A DNA stretch of 7,425 bases from an uncultured Micrococcales bacterium (GTDB lineage Bacteria > Actinomycetota > Actinomycetes > Actinomycetales > Microbacteriaceae), in assembly GCA_903831585.1 (NCBI GenBank), contig CAIKYE010000101.1, positions 1 to 7,425 of the forward strand, written 5' to 3'. The notes under the pieces were generated by a model. That model was not told where the DNA came from. It saw nothing but the letters and a program-made list of their open reading frames with translations, and ran no database searches. How positions within the stretch are numbered: position 1 is the stretch's first letter; each line of letters begins with the position of its first letter. Shown here one piece after another: positions 1-6,518 of this stretch. A program made the position numbers and the translations under genes.

Positions 1-704
1 CCGACACCGCGGCCGCGGCCGCCAGCTGGGCCACTGCCCGGACGAGCGAAACCTGGAGCACCACCCGGAGCAGCACCTGCTCCAGCTGGGCGCGGACTGC
101 CGAAACCTGGACGCGAAGCGCCGCCGGCACCAGCCGGACGTGCACCGGCTGGGCGACCAGCACCACCGGGACCACCGGCACCAGCCGGACGCGGACCACC
201 GGCACCAGCCGGACGACCTTGACCAGGTCGACCCATGCCCTGTGACGGTGCAAAAGGATTGTTACCCGGGCGAGCTAACGGGCGAGGAATTCCCATGCCC
301 TGACTCGAAGCGAAAGGATTGTTTCCTGGGCGTGGAATTCCAACGGCAGAAGTTGGAAGGCTCGGTGCTGCATCTGCTGGCTTTGAGTCGCCGGCTGGTT
401 CTGCCGAAACAACAGGATCGGCGACCTTTTCAGACCCGCCTGGCTTTGGTGCTGCGGCAGGTGCGTCGTTCGCATCGGTTGCGGCGGTCTCGACAGCGGC
501 TGCCTTCGACTTTGCCGGTTTCTTCGGTGTCTCTGCAGCTGGCTTGGCATCTGGAAAAGCCTCGCGGAGCTTCTTGGCTACCGGTGGTGTGATTGTGGAT
601 GAACCACTTTTAACGAACTCTCCGAGTTCAATAAGTTTTGCTAGTGCAACTTTGGAATCGATTCCAAGTTCTTTAGCTATGTCGTATACGCGTGGAAGCG
701 CCAC
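1..704 (-). CDS. infB: Translation initiation factor IF-2, N-terminal part (3' end outside window)
   Basis: IF-2 is the GTPase that brings initiator fMet-tRNA to the 30S subunit and promotes 50S joining. Only the first 234 codons are visible, so the GTPase core lies off the left edge. The frame opens with GTG (702-704), directly preceded by an in-frame TAA, and AGGAGA lies 6 bases upstream, which fixes the start. Residues 2-50 ([15 protein letters not shown]..., then [11 protein letters not shown]) match the small IF2_N helical domain. Residues 50-120 are an Ala/Pro/Lys-rich linker. Residues 125-137 and 145-157 are two [13 protein letters not shown] motifs, a form familiar from actinobacterial IF-2. 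Residues 158-234 are a low-complexity Gly/Pro/Arg/Ala tract that reads RGRG at the edge. The gene follows ylxR after 70 bases, as in the usual nusA-ylxR-infB cluster. The identification rests on the N-terminal domain, the linker motifs and gene order. Confidence 0.93.
   Translation of the reverse strand, partial: MALPRVYDIAKELGIDSKVALAKLIELGEFVKSGSSTITPPVAKKLREAFPDAKPAAETPKKPAKSKAAAVETAATDANDAPAAAPKPGGSEKVADPVVSAEPAGDSKPADAAPSLPTSAVGIPRPGNNPFASSQGMGIPRPLARPGNNPFAPSQGMGRPGQGRPAGAGGPRPAGAGGPGGAGRPAGARPAGAGGASRPGFGSPRPAGAGAAPGGAPGFARPGSGPAGGRGRGV
124..215 (-). repeat. Repeated 17-base unit coding RPAGAG within infB
   Basis: The plus-strand 17-mer CCGGCACCAGCCGGACG occurs three times without mismatch, at 124-140, 175-191 and 199-215. 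All copies are in the same frame and on the minus strand encode Arg-Pro-Ala-Gly-Ala-Gly in the disordered linker of IF-2. Degenerate copies of the same codons fill the surrounding tract (about 30-230). The spacings of 51 and 24 bases are multiples of three, so gain or loss of a unit would keep the frame open. This is a coding low-complexity repeat, not a mobile or CRISPR repeat. Confidence 0.85.
234..341 (-). repeat. Duplicated [13 protein letters not shown] motif in the IF-2 linker
   Basis: Two 13-residue copies are seen, residues 125-137 (294-332) and 145-157 (234-272). They differ only at the ninth position (Ser versus Pro). The residues GIPRP also precede copy 1 and recur just after it, so the duplicated unit is about 20 residues. 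At the DNA level the copies have diverged in several codons, so the duplication is not recent. Similar GNNPF motifs are known from actinobacterial IF-2 linkers; their function is not established as far as I know. Confidence 0.8.
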
Positions 705-710
705 TTAATT

Positions 711-716
711 TCTCCT
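711..716 (-). promoter_or_regulatory. Shine-Dalgarno of infB
   Basis: On the minus strand AGGAGA lies 6 bases before the GTG start at 704. It decides the start, because no ATG fits the conserved IF2_N beginning and an in-frame TAA directly precedes the GTG. Its first two bases also form the end of hairpin B described for 715-746, so its accessibility may depend on leader folding. Confidence 0.8.
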
Positions 717-746
717 GTCTGGGGCCTTCCCCAAACAGGGCAGGCC
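715..746 (-). promoter_or_regulatory. Two mutually exclusive hairpins in the ylxR-infB gap
   Basis: In the minus-strand RNA, hairpin A pairs GGCCUGCCC (746-738) with GGGAAGGCC (731-723): 5 bp, one G-A mismatch, then 3 bp, with a 6-base loop. Hairpin B pairs CUGUUUGGGG (738-729) with CCCCAGACAG (724-715): 10 bp including one U-G wobble, closed by an AAGG tetraloop. The two use overlapping bases and cannot form together. Hairpin B covers the first two bases of the infB Shine-Dalgarno, while A leaves it free. No U-tract follows either stem, so neither looks like an intrinsic terminator. The structures are read by eye from the bases; a regulatory role (translation control or RNA processing) is inference. 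Confidence 0.5.
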
Positions 747-774
747 TTTAAAGCGTGAGCAAACTCATTTCGAG

Positions 775-1032
775 CTAACCATTTTTTGCCATCATCTTTT
801 CTGCCTGTTCTTGATTGATCGTTAGTGAACCTCTAAACCTCAGGGCTCGGGCAAAAGCACCGCGCTCATTGGCTCTTTGAATACAGTCTGAACTTGGATG
901 AATCCAGGCGCCTCGTCCAGGTTTCACAGCCGAAAAGTCGATTTCCAACTGATTCGAGTCGGCGACAATCCTGAGCAAATCTGTTCGATTGGCGCGCTGG
1001 CGACAGCCAACACAGGTTCTAACTGGTCTCAT
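775..1032 (-). CDS. ylxR: YlxR/RnpM family RNA-binding protein (DUF448)
   Basis: This small basic protein of 85 residues belongs to a family encoded between nusA and infB in many bacteria. In Bacillus subtilis the homologue (RnpM) has been reported to bind RNase P RNA and modulate RNase P in vitro; in other studies it was proposed as a nucleoid or transcription regulator. The family hallmarks are visible: CVGCRQR at residues 7-13, with Cys7 and Cys10, and GRGAWIHP at 39-46, followed by the conserved Cys50 and by Arg/Ala-rich helices. The ATG start gives the usual MRPVRTCVGC opening. An in-frame TGA lies 24 codon bases upstream (1057-1059), so little extension is possible. No strong Shine-Dalgarno is seen (only a GGGCGG-like stretch), so translation may depend on nusA readthrough or leader structure. 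It is 58 bases after nusA and 70 before infB. Confidence 0.93.
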   Translation of the reverse strand: MRPVRTCVGCRQRANRTDLLRIVADSNQLEIDFSAVKPGRGAWIHPSSDCIQRANERGAFARALRFRGSLTINQEQAEKMMAKNG

Positions 1033-1046
1033 TCTAACCGCCCAAC

Positions 1047-1088
1047 GGCATTTAAGTCAGGGGCAAAATTCGCCCTCGGCAAAATGCC
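1047..1088 (-). promoter_or_regulatory. Nested inverted repeats in the nusA-ylxR gap
   Basis: In the minus-strand RNA, GGCAUUU (1088-1082), starting two bases after the nusA stop codon, is perfectly complementary to AAAUGCC (1053-1047). Inside this 7-bp arm pair lies a second hairpin, GGGCGA / UUUGCCC-like, spanning 1075-1061, with 6 bp (one G-U) and a 3-base loop. No run of U follows, so this is unlikely to be a rho-independent terminator. It could be a processing site, an mRNA stability element or a control on ylxR translation, which lacks a clear ribosome binding site. Only the complementarity is observed; function is inferred. Confidence 0.4.
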
Positions 1089-1090
1089 TT

Positions 1091-2107
1091 CTAGTCGTCG
1101 CCTTCGAGGATACTTTCAGGCTGAACATCGATCTTGGCACCGGTTAGTTTGGCAGCCAAACGCACGTTTTGCCCCTCTTTTCCGATTGCGAGTGAAAGCT
1201 GGTAGTCGGGAACCAGGGCACGAACATGGGTTACTCGCCCATCGCCACTGGCCTTTGGGTCACCCTTGCCGATGACATAGGCGCTCGAAACCTTGGCCGG
1301 TGATAGGGCCTGGGCCACGAATTCGCAGATGTCGGTGCTGTAGTCGACGATGTCAATCTTCTCTTCGTTCAACTCGGCCGAGACCGCGCGAACGCGCTGC
1401 CCGAGCTCGCCGATGCAGGAGCCCTTTGCGTTGATGCCTTCTTCGTGAGCGCGAACTGCAATCTTGGTGCGGTGGCCGGCCTCGCGAGCGACCTGCACGA
1501 TTTCAACGCTGCCGTTAGCTATCTCGGGAACTTCGAGTGCAAAGAGTTTGCGAACCAGAGTTGGGTGTGATCGCGAAACGGTAACCTGCGGGCCGCGGGT
1601 TCCCTTGTTGACGTTGGTAACCAAAACACGGATGCGTTTTCCGTGAGTGTATTCTTCGCCAGCAACCTGCTCTTCCGGTGGCAAAAGCGCCTCGATGCTG
1701 CCGAGGTCAACGTGAATCATGTATGCGCGCGGTCCCTGCTGAATAACGCCGGCAACTATGTCGCCCTCTTTACCCTTGAATTCGCCGAGCAATCCCTCGT
1801 CGCTGATCTCGCGAAGACGTTGTGCGATTACCTGCTTGGCAGAGTAAGCCGCGATGCGGCCAAAGTTTTCTGGAGTTACTTCGTTTTCGGTTGTCTCACG
1901 AGTCTCTTCGTTCCAAATGATTTCGAAGATGTGAACAGAACCGGTTTGCTTGTCGAGCACGGCGCGAGCCTTGTGCTCTTTCGGATCGAGAGAAAGATTC
2001 TTGTAATAGGCGGCGAGAATTGCGGCTTCAATAATTGAAACTAGTTCGACAAACGGGATTTCCTTCTCGCGTTCAAGGGTCCTGAGAATTCCAAGGTCGA
2101 TATCCAT
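1091..2107 (-). CDS. nusA: Transcription termination/antitermination factor NusA
   Basis: NusA binds RNA polymerase and nascent RNA to modulate pausing, termination and antitermination. The 338 residues show the standard order. The N-terminal RNAP-binding domain (about 1-108) opens MDIDLGILRTLEREKEIPF. The S1 domain covers about 113-178 (EGDIVAGVIQQGPRAY...). KH1 lies at about 195-265 with GSCIGELGQRVR at 219-230. KH2 lies at about 282-334 with LAIGKEGQN at 296-304. It lacks the acidic C-terminal repeats of the E. coli protein, as expected for Actinomycetota and Bacillota. A Gly/Lys/Asp-rich stretch at about 270-281 between KH1 and KH2 looks longer than in relatives I recall. The ATG has a strong GGGAGG (2116-2121) 8 bases upstream. 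rimP, the usual upstream partner, is absent: proS ends only 40 bases before. Confidence 0.97.
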   Translation of the reverse strand: MDIDLGILRTLEREKEIPFVELVSIIEAAILAAYYKNLSLDPKEHKARAVLDKQTGSVHIFEIIWNEETRETTENEVTPENFGRIAAYSAKQVIAQRLREISDEGLLGEFKGKEGDIVAGVIQQGPRAYMIHVDLGSIEALLPPEEQVAGEEYTHGKRIRVLVTNVNKGTRGPQVTVSRSHPTLVRKLFALEVPEIANGSVEIVQVAREAGHRTKIAVRAHEEGINAKGSCIGELGQRVRAVSAELNEEKIDIVDYSTDICEFVAQALSPAKVSSAYVIGKGDPKASGDGRVTHVRALVPDYQLSLAIGKEGQNVRLAAKLTGAKIDVQPESILEGDD

Positions 2108-2147
2108 GAGCGCTGCCTCCCGGCCGATAGTTAGTTATAGGTGCAGA

Positions 2148-3911
2148 TTACTTCAGTTCTGCTACTGCCGAGTTTAGCGGCACTGATCGACGGTCGCCAG
2201 AGCGACGGTTCCAAAGATCTACCTCGCCGTTTTCGAGACCCTTGCCACAGATGATCACGTGTGGAACGCCGATAAGTTCGGCATCGCTGAACTTAACTCC
2301 GGGGCTAACCTTCTGGCGATCGTCTAGCATCACGGTCTTGCCTGCCGCTTCGAACTCTGCAGCCAACTTCTCGGCTGCTTCGTATACGTGGTCGTCTTTT
2401 CCGGCAGCAACGATGTAAACGTCTGCCGGGCTGACCGACTCCGGCCAGATAAGACCCTTGTCGTCGCGATTTGCCTCGGCAAGAACCGCCACCAGGCGGG
2501 TTACACCGATGCCATAGGAACCCATGGTGACGGTCACAAGCTTGCCGTTTTCATCGAGCACCTGAAGCCCCAGAGCCTCGGCATACTTGCGACCTAGCTG
2601 AAAGACGTGCCCGATTTCGATTCCGCGAGCCAATTCGAGCGGGCCGCTACCATCGGGGGCCGGGTCGCCGGCGCGAACGTCTGCGATGTCGATGATTCCG
2701 TCAGCAGAAAAGTCGCGACCCTTGACCAGATCGAAAACGTGCTTTTCGTTTTCGTTTGCTCCGGTTATCCAAGCGGTGCCGTCGACAACACGAGGGTCGA
2801 GCAGGTATCGAATCTTCGAAGAGCCCTCGAGTCCGAGAATCGCCTTGCTGTTCTTCACCGGACCGATGTAACCCTTCACGAGTTCTGGGTTGCGCTCGAA
2901 ATCTTCTTCGTTGGCCGCCTCAACCTCGTTCGGTGAGAATGCAGCCTCTGCACGCTTTGTGTCGACATCTCGATCGCCCGGAACGCCAACCACAACTAGC
3001 GAACGCTTTCCCTCAGGTGAAGTTAGTGCGAGCACAACGTTCTTGAGTGTGTCGGCAGCCGTCCACTCGCGAGAGTCGGCGCGCGCAACATTTGCGTTTG
3101 CCAAGTCGACAAGGGTTGCGATGGTGGGAGTGTTCGGTGAAGGGTGCACAACTGCGCTAGGCAAACCATCGAATGCAATTGCCGCAGGCGCAACAGTTTT
3201 CACCGCTTCGACGTTTGCCGCGTATCCGCCAGCCGAACGAACGAAAGTGTCTTCGCCGATTGGGCTGGGCGACAAGAATTCCTCGGACGCGCTGCCGCCC
3301 ATTGCGCCGGCATCTGCCTTGACGATTACGTATTCAACACTCAAGCGAGTGAAGATTCGTTCGTAGGCATCGCGCTGAGCCTGGTAGGCGTTTCGCAAAC
3401 CCTCATCGGTGACGTCAAATGAGTAAGCGTCTTTCATGACAAACTCGCGCCCGCGCAAGAGGCCGGCACGAGGCCTTGCTTCGTCGCGGTACTTGTTCTG
3501 AATCTGATACAGGCAAACCGGCAGGTCTTTGTAAGAGCTATAGAGGTCTTTGACCAAGAGAGTGAACATCTCTTCGTGGGTTGGCGCTAGAAGATAGTCG
3601 GCCTTCTTGCGATCCTGAAGGCGAAAGAGATTGTCGCCATATTCGGTCCAGCGGTTGGTGGCTTCGAAAGGCTCGCGCGGAAGCAGAGCTGGAAAGAAGA
3701 CCTCTTGGGCACCGGCCCGGTTCATCTCTTCACGAACAACCTTTTCAACCTTGGCCTTTACCAATAGCCCGAGCGGCAGCCAGGTGTAGACGCCTGGAGC
3801 GGCCCTTCTGATGTAGCCAGCGCGCAAAAGCAGCTTGTGGCTATCTACTTCGGCCTCAGAAGGGTCTTCGCGCAAAGTGCGCAAGAACAGGGTTGATAAG
3901 CGAATCGGCAT
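2148..3911 (-). CDS. proS: Prolyl-tRNA synthetase, bacterial type with editing domain
   Basis: This class II aminoacyl-tRNA synthetase attaches proline to tRNA-Pro in the cytoplasm. Its 587 residues are normal for the bacterial form. The conserved opening [15 protein letters not shown] supports the start. The catalytic core includes LAPTHEE (108-114), motif 2 around [17 protein letters not shown] (141-157) and motif 3 GSYGIGVTR (464-472). Between motifs 2 and 3 is the INS post-transfer editing domain (about 225-400). It contains Lys290 in DTLKNVVLA, which matches the position of the family's editing lysine, and the GYIGP loop (347-351), so editing of Ala-tRNA-Pro is probably intact. The C-terminal anticodon-binding domain starts near 495. 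No Shine-Dalgarno is recognisable upstream of the ATG; a TAAAGT hexamer ends 7 bases before the ATG and might serve a leaderless transcript, but this is weak. ispG ends 48 bases upstream. Confidence 0.97.
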   Translation of the reverse strand: MPIRLSTLFLRTLREDPSEAEVDSHKLLLRAGYIRRAAPGVYTWLPLGLLVKAKVEKVVREEMNRAGAQEVFFPALLPREPFEATNRWTEYGDNLFRLQDRKKADYLLAPTHEEMFTLLVKDLYSSYKDLPVCLYQIQNKYRDEARPRAGLLRGREFVMKDAYSFDVTDEGLRNAYQAQRDAYERIFTRLSVEYVIVKADAGAMGGSASEEFLSPSPIGEDTFVRSAGGYAANVEAVKTVAPAAIAFDGLPSAVVHPSPNTPTIATLVDLANANVARADSREWTAADTLKNVVLALTSPEGKRSLVVVGVPGDRDVDTKRAEAAFSPNEVEAANEEDFERNPELVKGYIGPVKNSKAILGLEGSSKIRYLLDPRVVDGTAWITGANENEKHVFDLVKGRDFSADGIIDIADVRAGDPAPDGSGPLELARGIEIGHVFQLGRKYAEALGLQVLDENGKLVTVTMGSYGIGVTRLVAVLAEANRDDKGLIWPESVSPADVYIVAAGKDDHVYEAAEKLAAEFEAAGKTVMLDDRQKVSPGVKFSDAELIGVPHVIICGKGLENGEVDLWNRRSGDRRSVPLNSAVAELK

Positions 3912-3927
3912 AATCAGAACTTTACCA

Positions 3928-3946
3928 AGCAGTCGCTGTGACCGCT
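3928..3946 (-). promoter_or_regulatory. Hairpin in the ispG-proS gap
   Basis: In the minus-strand RNA, AGCGGUC (3946-3940) pairs with GACUGCU (3934-3928), giving 7 bp with one G-U wobble and a 5-base loop (ACAGC). It follows the ispG stop by 13 bases and ends 16 bases before the proS ATG. The following bases (UGGUAAAGUUCU) are not a clear U-tract, so it is a poor intrinsic terminator. It may mark a weak transcription boundary or a 3'-end stabiliser; it could also be chance. Confidence 0.3.
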
Positions 3947-3959
3947 GAGAACCAGAGAA

Positions 3960-5117
3960 CTAGTTGTCTGCGTTTGCTACGACAACCTGAGGGCTGCCCA
4001 CAAGGTTTGGGTCCATGGTGGCCGCGATTCGGTTTGCCTCTTCGATCAGAGTGGCAACGATTTCGCTCTCTGGCACGGTCTTGATAACTTCGCCGCGCAC
4101 AAAGATCTGCCCCTTGCCATTGCCCGAAGCAACGCCGAGATCGGCCTCGCGAGCCTCACCCGGACCATTCACAACACAACCCATAACGGCAACGCGAAGT
4201 GGAACCGTGAGCTTCTCTAACCCGGCGGTTACATCGTTTGCCAATGTGTAGACGTCAACCTGGGCGCGACCGCAAGAAGGGCAACTAACAATTTCGAGTT
4301 TTCTAGGGCGCAGGTTTAGGCTCTCGAGAATTTGCGAACCAACCTTGATCTCTTCGACCGGCGGCGCAGAAAGCGAAACACGAATCGTGTCGCCGATTCC
4401 CTTGCTAAGCAACGCTCCGAAAGCCACAGAAGATTTGATGGTTCCCTGAAAGGCTGGCCCGGCTTCTGTGACACCGAGGTGAAGCGGCCAGTCGCCGCGC
4501 TCTGCGAGCATCTCGTAAGCCTTGACCATCACAACGGGGTCGTTGTGCTTTACCGAAATTTTGAAGTCATGAAAGTCGTGCTCTTCGAAAAGAGAGGCTT
4601 CCCAAACGGCAGACTCGACCAGAGCTTCTGCTGTGGCTTTGCCATATTTTTGCAACAAGCGCGGATCGAGCGAACCGGCGTTGACTCCGATGCGAATCGA
4701 AACTCCGGCTTCTTTGGCTGCCTTTGAGATTTCGCCGACCTTGTCGTCGAACTGACGAATGTTGCCGGGGTTGACACGAACCGCACCGCAGCCGGCATCG
4801 ATGGCTGTGAAAACATATTTTGGCTGAAAGTGAATGTCTGCAATAACCGGAAGCTGCGACTTGCGCGCAATCACTTGTAGTTTGTCTGCGTCATCTTGGG
4901 TTGGAACCGCAACGCGAACGATATCGCAACCTGATGCGGTTAGTTCGGCAATTTGCTGCAACGTTGCGTTGACATCGGTGGTCTGAGTTGTGCACATCGA
5001 CTGCACAGAAATTGGCGAATCGCTACCCACACCGACTTTGCCCACCATGATCTGGCGAGTCTTGCGGCGTGGGGTCAAAACCGGTGGTTTTGGCTTTCCG
5101 AGGTTAATTGCAACCAT
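3960..5117 (-). CDS. ispG: 4-hydroxy-3-methylbut-2-enyl diphosphate synthase (IspG/GcpE)
   Basis: IspG is the [4Fe-4S] enzyme that reductively opens MEcPP to HMBPP, the penultimate step of the MEP isoprenoid pathway. The 385 residues fit the short bacterial form: a TIM-barrel N-terminal domain (about 15-260) and a C-terminal iron-sulfur domain. The cluster ligands are clear: Cys279 and Cys282 in SCPSCGR, Cys314 in [13 protein letters not shown], and Glu321. The spacing is the same as the E. coli ligands. Other family signatures are [15 protein letters not shown] (35-49), ADIHFQ (93-98) and VRVNPGN (113-119). The ATG at 5115-5117 has AAGGAAAG upstream (5127-5134), with a rather long spacing of 9 bases. 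It lies 62 bases after the membrane protease gene and two genes from dxr, another step of the same pathway. Confidence 0.97.
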   Translation of the reverse strand: MVAINLGKPKPPVLTPRRKTRQIMVGKVGVGSDSPISVQSMCTTQTTDVNATLQQIAELTASGCDIVRVAVPTQDDADKLQVIARKSQLPVIADIHFQPKYVFTAIDAGCGAVRVNPGNIRQFDDKVGEISKAAKEAGVSIRIGVNAGSLDPRLLQKYGKATAEALVESAVWEASLFEEHDFHDFKISVKHNDPVVMVKAYEMLAERGDWPLHLGVTEAGPAFQGTIKSSVAFGALLSKGIGDTIRVSLSAPPVEEIKVGSQILESLNLRPRKLEIVSCPSCGRAQVDVYTLANDVTAGLEKLTVPLRVAVMGCVVNGPGEAREADLGVASGNGKGQIFVRGEVIKTVPESEIVATLIEEANRIAATMDPNLVGSPQVVVANADN

Positions 5118-5126
5118 TTGTATTCG

Positions 5127-5143
5127 CTTTCCTTAGACCTAAG
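5127..5143 (-). promoter_or_regulatory. ispG ribosome binding site overlapping a short inverted repeat
   Basis: The likely Shine-Dalgarno of ispG is AAGGAAAG at 5134-5127 on the minus strand. Its first bases belong to the right arm of an inverted repeat, CTTAG (5143-5139), two bases, CTAAG (5136-5132). With a two-base spacer, an RNA hairpin would need to open the inner pair, so a protein-binding palindrome is as likely as RNA folding. Short palindromes arise by chance; any control of ispG is speculative. Confidence 0.3.
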
Positions 5144-5179
5144 CATAAACAGCCGAGCAGGCTCACTTATTTCGAAACG

Positions 5180-6475
5180 CTAGAAACCAAGCGATAACGG
5201 GTTGACGAAGTCGACCACCAGGAGAATCAAACTCATGACAATCAAGGCCGCGGTGACCACATAGGTCAGCGGCATAAGCAGCGCTGTGTCTGCCGGCCCA
5301 GGATTCGGCTTGCCCAGAATTCGGTATGCGCCCTTCTTGAGAGCCTCATAAACCGCTCCCGCAAGATGTCCACCGTCAAGTGGCAAGAGCGGAAGCATGT
5401 TGAAGGCGAACAATGCAAAGTTCAAACTGGCGAGCATCATCAGACCACTCGCCCACTTATCGAGCGGATCTGCGTCACTGTTGCTGGCAATCGAACCGGC
5501 TGCCTGCCCGATGCCGACAATCGAAACTGGGCCACTTGAATCTCGTGCATCGCCGCTCAAGGTGCTGCTCAGCAAGTCGACAACCTGAACCGGCAGGGTG
5601 ACAATCAACTCAAAGGTCGAACCGATTACGTTGCCCGAATATTCGAGGGCTTCGGCGAATGTCTGCGGTTGACGCTCGGGCTCGAGCACAACTCCGAAAA
5701 ATGGCAACTTCTGGGTGAGGGTCTTGCCGTCGATTGTCAAGCTTGGTCGCTCGACGAGAACTGGATTTATCGAGAAGCTCATCTTGGACTGGTCTCGCAA
5801 AACTTCGAACGAAAGCTCGCCTGGGTTTGCAAGTGCATACTCGGTGATCTGATCCCAGTTGCGAACCTGTTGACCCTCGACTGCCGTTACAACATCGCCA
5901 GCCATCAATCCCGATTGTTTAGCAGGGCCAATCGCATCGCTTGCAGAACAATCGACCTTCTCGGTAAAGCTGCTTGGCACGCACTCAGAAATCTCGACGA
6001 TGGTTGTCGAACGCTCGTAGCTGCCGATTCCGATTAACACGCCGAAAGTCAATGCGAATCCGAGAATTAGATTCATGAACGGCCCACCGAACATGATGAC
6101 CATGCGCTTCAACACCGAAAGCTGATAGAACATGCGATTTTTGTCACCGGGGCCAACGTGCTCGCTGTGAGCATCGCGGGCCGCCTGAATTGATTCGGCT
6201 GCGAAACCTTTGCCAACCTTCGCACCCGGTTTTGCCGGCGGATACATTCCAATCATCGTTATGTAGCCACCGAGCGGAATCGCCTTGACGCCGTATTCGG
6301 TCTCGCCGCGCTTGCGTGAGAAAAGAGTTGGACCGAAGCCGATCATGTATCTCGGCACCTTGACGCCAAATAGCTTGGCGGGAATCAAGTGCCCGAGTTC
6401 GTGCCACCCGATTGAGACGGCGATGCCCAAGGCAACTAGGGCGATTCCGCCGATATACAAGAGAATTTCAATCAT
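5180..6475 (-). CDS. M50 site-2 intramembrane metalloprotease (Rip1/RseP type)
   Basis: This membrane zinc protease probably cleaves transmembrane proteins such as anti-sigma factors, as RseP does in E. coli and Rip1 in Mycobacterium. The 431 residues carry HELGH at 25-29, at the end of the first membrane helix (about 4-22). A conserved GGPFMN (130-135) begins the second helix (about 124-150). A PDZ domain follows in the extracytoplasmic part (about 155-245). NMLPLLPLDGGH (359-370) supplies the third zinc ligand, Asp367, and a last helix spans about 398-424. All catalytic residues are present, so the enzyme should be active. Cys165 and Cys176 near the PDZ start could form a disulfide outside the membrane. 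The ATG has only a weak AGGGT-like site. It lies between dxr and ispG, as in Actinomycetota generally, which supports the Rip1 assignment; the substrates cannot be told from this window. Confidence 0.94.
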   Translation of the reverse strand: MIEILLYIGGIALVALGIAVSIGWHELGHLIPAKLFGVKVPRYMIGFGPTLFSRKRGETEYGVKAIPLGGYITMIGMYPPAKPGAKVGKGFAAESIQAARDAHSEHVGPGDKNRMFYQLSVLKRMVIMFGGPFMNLILGFALTFGVLIGIGSYERSTTIVEISECVPSSFTEKVDCSASDAIGPAKQSGLMAGDVVTAVEGQQVRNWDQITEYALANPGELSFEVLRDQSKMSFSINPVLVERPSLTIDGKTLTQKLPFFGVVLEPERQPQTFAEALEYSGNVIGSTFELIVTLPVQVVDLLSSTLSGDARDSSGPVSIVGIGQAAGSIASNSDADPLDKWASGLMMLASLNFALFAFNMLPLLPLDGGHLAGAVYEALKKGAYRILGKPNPGPADTALLMPLTYVVTAALIVMSLILLVVDFVNPLSLGF

Positions 6476-6518
6476 CTTTCGACCCTAAGTAGACGCGCTG
6501 ACAATTGCCTGCGAGTTG

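Noticed and set aside
124..215. CRISPR-like or mobile repeat array
   Set aside because: The units are 17 bases, in frame, unevenly spaced and code for the IF-2 linker; there are no unique spacers and no neighbouring cas genes.
140..708. Two overlapping plus-strand open frames (140-592 and 319-708) opposite infB
   Set aside because: They lie wholly antisense to the infB N-terminus. Their compositions (His/Arg-rich and Ala/Ser-rich) are what the reverse complement of the Gly/Pro/Ala/Lys-rich IF-2 linker would give. No domain or ribosome binding site supports them.
715..746. Rho-independent terminator between ylxR and infB
   Set aside because: The stem is strong enough, but the bases after it (GAGAAATTAAGTG on the minus strand) hold no U-tract and already contain the infB ribosome binding site and start.
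2890..3366. Plus-strand open frame of 158 codons opposite proS
   Set aside because: It is antisense to a well-conserved synthetase gene, is low in complexity (Ser/Ala/Thr), and shows no recognisable domain; it is a shadow of proS codon bias.
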